A stretch of 64,000 nucleotides of DNA, from NCBI GenBank assembly GCA_027489335.1, contig JAIXZX010000004.1, positions 62,001-126,000 on the forward strand. Reading direction: 5' to 3'. The translations under genes were made by a program, and so were the position numbers. Source of the stretch: Caulobacteraceae bacterium. GTDB taxonomy: Bacteria > Pseudomonadota > Alphaproteobacteria > Caulobacterales > Caulobacteraceae. This document shows positions 61,159 through 64,000 of the stretch, in pieces. The first letter of the stretch is position 1, and every line of letters begins with the position of its first letter. The notes beneath the pieces were generated by a model. The model searched no databases. It worked only from the letters and a program-made list of their open reading frames with translations, and was not told the DNA's origin.

Positions 61159-62186
61159 CAGGCGCCGCCAAATCGGGCGAAGAGGTCGCGCCATTGGGCG
61201 ACCACTGAGGCTTGCGAGAAATCGGCCTCCACGCGGGCCAGGCCGTTCTGAGCCAGGCGGATGCGCAGCATGGGATCATCCAGCAGCCGACGTACGGCCA
61301 CGGCCAGGGCCTCGGGATCATCCACCGGGACCAGCAGGCCGTCCTCGCCGTCGCGGATCAGGGCGCCGGGGCCCTGGCTGGCGGCCGCGGCCACCGGCAG
61401 GCCATGCGCCCAGGCCTGGATCACAACATTGCCCAGGGGCTCGAAGCGCGAGGGAAAGACGCAGACATCGGCCGCCCGATAGAGCGCCGAGGGATCATTG
61501 CGCCAACCCAGAAACCGCACCCGGGGCGCGACCCCTAAGGCCACGGCCAGGGCCTTCAGCCGCGCCTCCTCCGGCCCCGTGCCGGCGATCCACAGATAGG
61601 CGTCCGGCAACTTCGTCAGCGCATTGAGGGTGACGTCATGGGCCTTGGCCTCATGCAGCCGGCCCATGGCCAGCAGCAGGGGGGCCTCAGCCGGGGTATC
61701 CAGGCTGGCGCGCTCGACCGGCGCGGCCTCAGCCGGCGCCTCGGCGAAGTTGGGGATGTAGGCCACCTGGCCGGCCGGCCAGCCCTGACCCACCACCCAC
61801 TCGGCGATGTCCTCGGTGTTGGCCACCAGGAAGTCGAAGCCGGCGTAATATTTCAGATTGTAGTAGCCCCCGAGGCGCCCGATCCGCGCCCAGGGACCCT
61901 TGGGCGTATGCCGCGCGGCCCGGTTCATCCAGGCGAGCGCCACGCTCACCGTCTGCGCCTGCGCGAAACGGCCGACCCTGCGCCGGGTCATCAGGTCCAG
62001 CGGGCCGCCGAACCCGAAGGTCTCCACCGCCACGCCGGCGCGGCTCAGGACCTGCTGGCGAACCGGGTGCGCGCGCAGGGCTGCGGCCTGCGCCACCCCG
62101 TCGCCGGCGAGCGCCAGGACCAGGTCGACGAAATAGGTCTCCGCCCCGCCTTCGCCGGCCGTTCCCAGAAGATGAAGCACGCTCAT
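61158..62186 (-). CDS. GT4-family glycosyltransferase
   Basis: GT-B glycosyltransferase of 342 residues. The N-terminal domain has LLGTAGEGGAETYFVDLVLA (about 6-25), and the C-terminal domain has VCVFPSRFEPLGNVVIQAWA (about 247-266), including the E-x7-E motif that holds the nucleotide sugar. The donor and acceptor sugars are unknown. It is immediately upstream of, and coupled with, asparagine synthase. The tRNA gene starts 104 bases upstream on the other strand. Confidence 0.9.
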   Translation of the reverse strand: MSVLHLLGTAGEGGAETYFVDLVLALAGDGVAQAAALRAHPVRQQVLSRAGVAVETFGFGGPLDLMTRRRVGRFAQAQTVSVALAWMNRAARHTPKGPWARIGRLGGYYNLKYYAGFDFLVANTEDIAEWVVGQGWPAGQVAYIPNFAEAPAEAAPVERASLDTPAEAPLLLAMGRLHEAKAHDVTLNALTKLPDAYLWIAGTGPEEARLKALAVALGVAPRVRFLGWRNDPSALYRAADVCVFPSRFEPLGNVVIQAWAHGLPVAAAASQGPGALIRDGEDGLLVPVDDPEALAVAVRRLLDDPMLRIRLAQNGLARVEADFSQASVVAQWRDLFARFGGA

Positions 62187-62290
62187 GCGGGCGCGAACCT
62201 AGCCTCGCTTTGGCCTGCGCCCAAGCCGCTTGATGCGGCGATCTGAAATCCCTATAACCCGCGCCTCGCGCGTCAGCGGCGCGAACCCGT

Positions 62291-62367
62291 GGCTGGGTAG
62301 CTCAGCTGGTTAGAGCGGTGGATTCATAACCCACAGGTCGGCGGTTCGAGCCCGCCCCCAGCTACCA
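62291..62367 (+). tRNA. tRNA-Met (anticodon CAT)
   Basis: A 77-base cloverleaf with CCA encoded. The acceptor stem GGCTGGG/CCCAGCT has a G-T end pair, the D arm is GCTC...GAGC, the anticodon CAT lies at 62325-62327 in loop TTCATAA, and the T arm is GGCGG TTCGAGC CCGCC. The first pair differs from the C-A mismatch of initiator tRNA, so it is an elongator Met or an Ile type with modified C; the base pair below the anticodon loop is A-C. The exact identity needs a profile search. Confidence 0.93.
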
Positions 62368-62450
62368 CGGCTTCCCGGCCGCAACAGGGTCAATCCGAGC
62401 CTTCGATCTATTGGCTCCAGAGCGCGGTAGGCTCCGATCGCAAACGCACC

Positions 62451-62651
62451 CTAATCTGGCTCGAATGCGCGCGCGTCAAAGGGCGTCTGAGGCGCCAGCG
62501 TTGGGGCAAAGCAGCGCTCCAGGCAGTCGATGTGGGCGTAGAGGGCCTGCCCGGGCGGGTCCTTGCGCATGGCGACGAGGCTAATCTCGACGCCCTCGCT
62601 GCGCGGCTTGTCGATGTCGGTGGCGCAGAAACAGCATTGATAAGCGAACAT
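62451..62651 (-). CDS. small Cys-rich protein, unknown
   Basis: Predicted protein of 66 residues. The N-terminus has CCFC, and HIDCLERC follows near residue 40; together with the spacing of Cys and His this could be a zinc-binding treble-clef-like site. VEISLVAMRKDPPGQALYAH looks like a real folded core. The ATG at 62651 has only a weak GGGG ribosome element. The CDS is close to the tRNA but on the other strand. No function is known to me. Confidence 0.5.
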   Translation of the reverse strand: MFAYQCCFCATDIDKPRSEGVEISLVAMRKDPPGQALYAHIDCLERCFAPTLAPQTPFDARAFEPD

Positions 62652-62854
62652 CTGGGCCCCAGCCGACAGTCGTGCTCAGCAACCTATGACGACGCCTGAT
62701 CTGCAGCCAGTGGCCTTCGCTCCCACCGGAGACAGACGCAGCCACAATTCGCGCCGCCGCCCAGTCTGGCCTAGGTTCCCGTCAAGACCGTCCCCTCTTG
62801 CTTTTCCCCGCGTCTGAAGGCCCCTTGCGGCCTCTTGCGAGTGGGAGGCCTTCA

Positions 62855-63328
62855 ATGGCGCGGAATGTGTATGACGCCCCGGTGAAAAAGGGGCGCGGGC
62901 TCGCCATGCTGGGGGTGGTGGGCGTCGCCGCCGTGGTGCTGATCGGCGGGGTGCTGGCCGCCCTGGGACAGCAGCGGATGGCCGCGGCCGAGCGCTGGAC
63001 GCCGCAGGGGCCGGAATGTCCCGTCTGGGAAGGTGCCCTGCCAGTCTCCAAGAGCCGTCCTGACCTGCAGAGCTTCGACTATGCCGGGGTGACGCTCGGC
63101 CGCTGGTTCGGTCACGCCAACTGCGTTGAGCTGTACAAGACCGCCCTGCCTGGCGGAGGGGTCTATCAGGCCTGTCACTTCACCGGCCCCGACTTTGTGC
63201 GGGTCAAGGTGGGCGACCAGGAGACCACCTATCGGCCGGGTGTCGGCAAGCCGGCCATCGTCACCATCCGCGACGGCGTGGCCACCTGCGCCACCGATCC
63301 GAGGGCCGCGGCGCCGGCCAAGCCTTAA
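62855..63328 (+). CDS. membrane-anchored protein, unknown
   Basis: Protein of 157 residues with a basic start and one N-terminal transmembrane helix (about 15-38), leaving a periplasmic domain of about 115 residues. That domain has four Cys (ECPVW, ANCVELY, QACHF, ATCATD), spaced to allow disulfides, and a beta-like pattern. The ATG at 62855 has GGGAGG six bases upstream. A TTG further upstream would add 19 residues with no clear role. I know no family. The 203 bases before it show nothing but a small hairpin. Confidence 0.68.
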   Translation: MARNVYDAPVKKGRGLAMLGVVGVAAVVLIGGVLAALGQQRMAAAERWTPQGPECPVWEGALPVSKSRPDLQSFDYAGVTLGRWFGHANCVELYKTALPGGGVYQACHFTGPDFVRVKVGDQETTYRPGVGKPAIVTIRDGVATCATDPRAAAPAKP

Positions 63329-63410
63329 GGAATTGGTCAGATTCTCGGCCTAGGTCCCACCCCCTAAGTTGTGATTTGCCCGCATTTCGGGCGCCCGGGG
63401 GGGATTTATC

Positions 63411-64000
63411 GTGACCAATTGGAAGACCGCGGCCTCGGCCGTGGCGCTGGGCCTCTGCCTGGCGCCCGGCGTCGTGCAGGCTCAGAGCCTGGAAGATGTG
63501 CTGGCGCGCCTGGAACGGCTGGAGCAGGAAAACCGGCAACTTCGCCAGGAGGTGGACAGCCTGAAGGGCGCAGCGCCGATCAGCGCCGCCCCGACGCCGG
63601 TGGCCATGTCGACAGAGACCGAGCCTGCGGCGACGCCGATGCGCACCGTCGAAGCGCCGGTCCCGGAAAACGACCAGGCCCGCGCCGCCGTCGAGCTGAA
63701 CTCCGGGCAGTTCATCAGCCGCGCCAGCGACGTCAGCTACCGCATGCTGGACCCCACCACCCATACCAGCCGCAAGCCGCTGATGCTGCTGGACGCCCGG
63801 CGCCAAGGCGACCTGCGCGATGGCGGGGTCTATCTGGGCGGGGCGATCACGGCGCTAGCCAACTATCAGGAGACCAACCGGAACTCCAAGTTCGGCTATC
63901 TGATGCGCCATCCCACCTCGGCCAATCAGATCGGCGAGACGGCCTCGGAGGCCGTGCTGCATTCGGCCCAGCTCAGCGTCACCGCCAATGTGACCCCGTG
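63411..64000 (+). CDS. outer-membrane porin-like protein (partial)
   Basis: The frame is open from the GTG at 63411 to the window end, 196 residues. A signal peptide (about 1-24, ending VQAQ), a coiled coil (about 26-52, LEDVLARLERLEQENRQL) and then a region with YRMLDPTTHTSRKP and GGVYLGGAITALANYQE look like the start of a beta barrel, as in trimeric or carbohydrate-type porins with an N-terminal coiled coil. The substrate is unknown. I saw no stop codon on translating it by hand. The rest of the gene is outside the window. Confidence 0.7.
   Translation, partial: MTNWKTAASAVALGLCLAPGVVQAQSLEDVLARLERLEQENRQLRQEVDSLKGAAPISAAPTPVAMSTETEPAATPMRTVEAPVPENDQARAAVELNSGQFISRASDVSYRMLDPTTHTSRKPLMLLDARRQGDLRDGGVYLGGAITALANYQETNRNSKFGYLMRHPTSANQIGETASEAVLHSAQLSVTANVTP

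Noticed and set aside
62291..62367. integration site for a mobile element at the tRNA
   Set aside because: No integrase, no direct repeat of the tRNA 3' end and no composition change nearby.

Overview
The window reads as chromosome of a high-GC alphaproteobacterium of the order Caulobacterales (Caulobacter/Phenylobacterium type). The main reasons are a full-length PodJ-type polar scaffold gene, GANTC (CcrM-type) sites and CtrA/DnaA-like boxes in front of it, an Alph_Pro_TM protein, an HWE-family histidine kinase, a chorismate mutase-HisC-TyrA gene order, and many GTG/TTG starts. I see no phage, plasmid, insertion sequence or CRISPR array. Coding density is very high: no stretch longer than 300 bases lacks a gene, and many neighbours overlap by 1-8 bases.

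Layout. 1-4.3 kb: four tandem acyl-CoA dehydrogenase genes on the minus strand, the first one cut by the window edge. 4.5-12.2 kb: a short MprF-type aminoacyl-phosphatidylglycerol synthase, a small membrane protein, podJ, a TauE/SafE + Alph_Pro_TM pair, then pdeM. 12.2-17.5 kb: an Lhr-type helicase coupled to pdeM, and a divergent DinG/XPD-type helicase. 17.5-22.2 kb: a cluster of REP-like palindromes, then a minus-strand run DUF2125 - chorismate mutase - hisC - tyrA - SMR transporter. 22.2-27.2 kb: gamma-glutamylcyclotransferase, the ftsE-ftsX-ydcF-plsC run, and a divergent zinc-ribbon/DUF3426 gene with a phosphoribosyltransferase. 27.2-31.2 kb: argH-lptM-lysA, tlpA and a cold-shock gene. 31.3-38.2 kb: an XRE regulator, a small Cys-rich protein, and the most unusual region of the window: a CHASE2/degenerate GGDEF/EAL protein, an exported FecR protein with twelve 18-residue Gly/Asn/Pro repeats, and a divergent TpsB (ShlB/FhaC) outer-membrane transporter with no visible TpsA substrate. 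38.2-44.0 kb: a CHASE4 hybrid histidine kinase, a small membrane protein, a structured intergenic region, a long-chain acyl-CoA synthetase and a PAS-HWE kinase. 44.2-52.8 kb: uvrC, pgsA, an SH3/glycine-zipper protein, pirin, a membrane-anchored XRE protein, an esterase, DUF6880, GFA and rpiB. 52.8-58.0 kb: an Lrp regulator divergent from a fused indolepyruvate ferredoxin oxidoreductase, and an L-2-hydroxyglutarate oxidase-like flavoprotein. 58.1-64 kb: REP-like palindromes, a PQQ-type sugar dehydrogenase lipoprotein, an asparagine synthase coupled to a GT4 glycosyltransferase, a CAT-anticodon tRNA, and two envelope proteins, the last one cut by the window edge.

How genes work together. Most blocks are housekeeping: aromatic amino acids (chorismate mutase, HisC, TyrA), lysine/arginine (lysA, argH), phospholipids (plsC, pgsA, mprF-like), division (ftsEX), polarity (podJ) and repair (uvrC, Lhr, PdeM, DinG-like). 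The best candidate for something not well described is the 32.4-38.2 kb surface/c-di-GMP module. Its three genes share a divergent control region and link a putative sensor-phosphodiesterase, a repetitive exported FecR protein and a two-partner secretion pore. All family names come from reading the translated sequence by eye; no database search was run.
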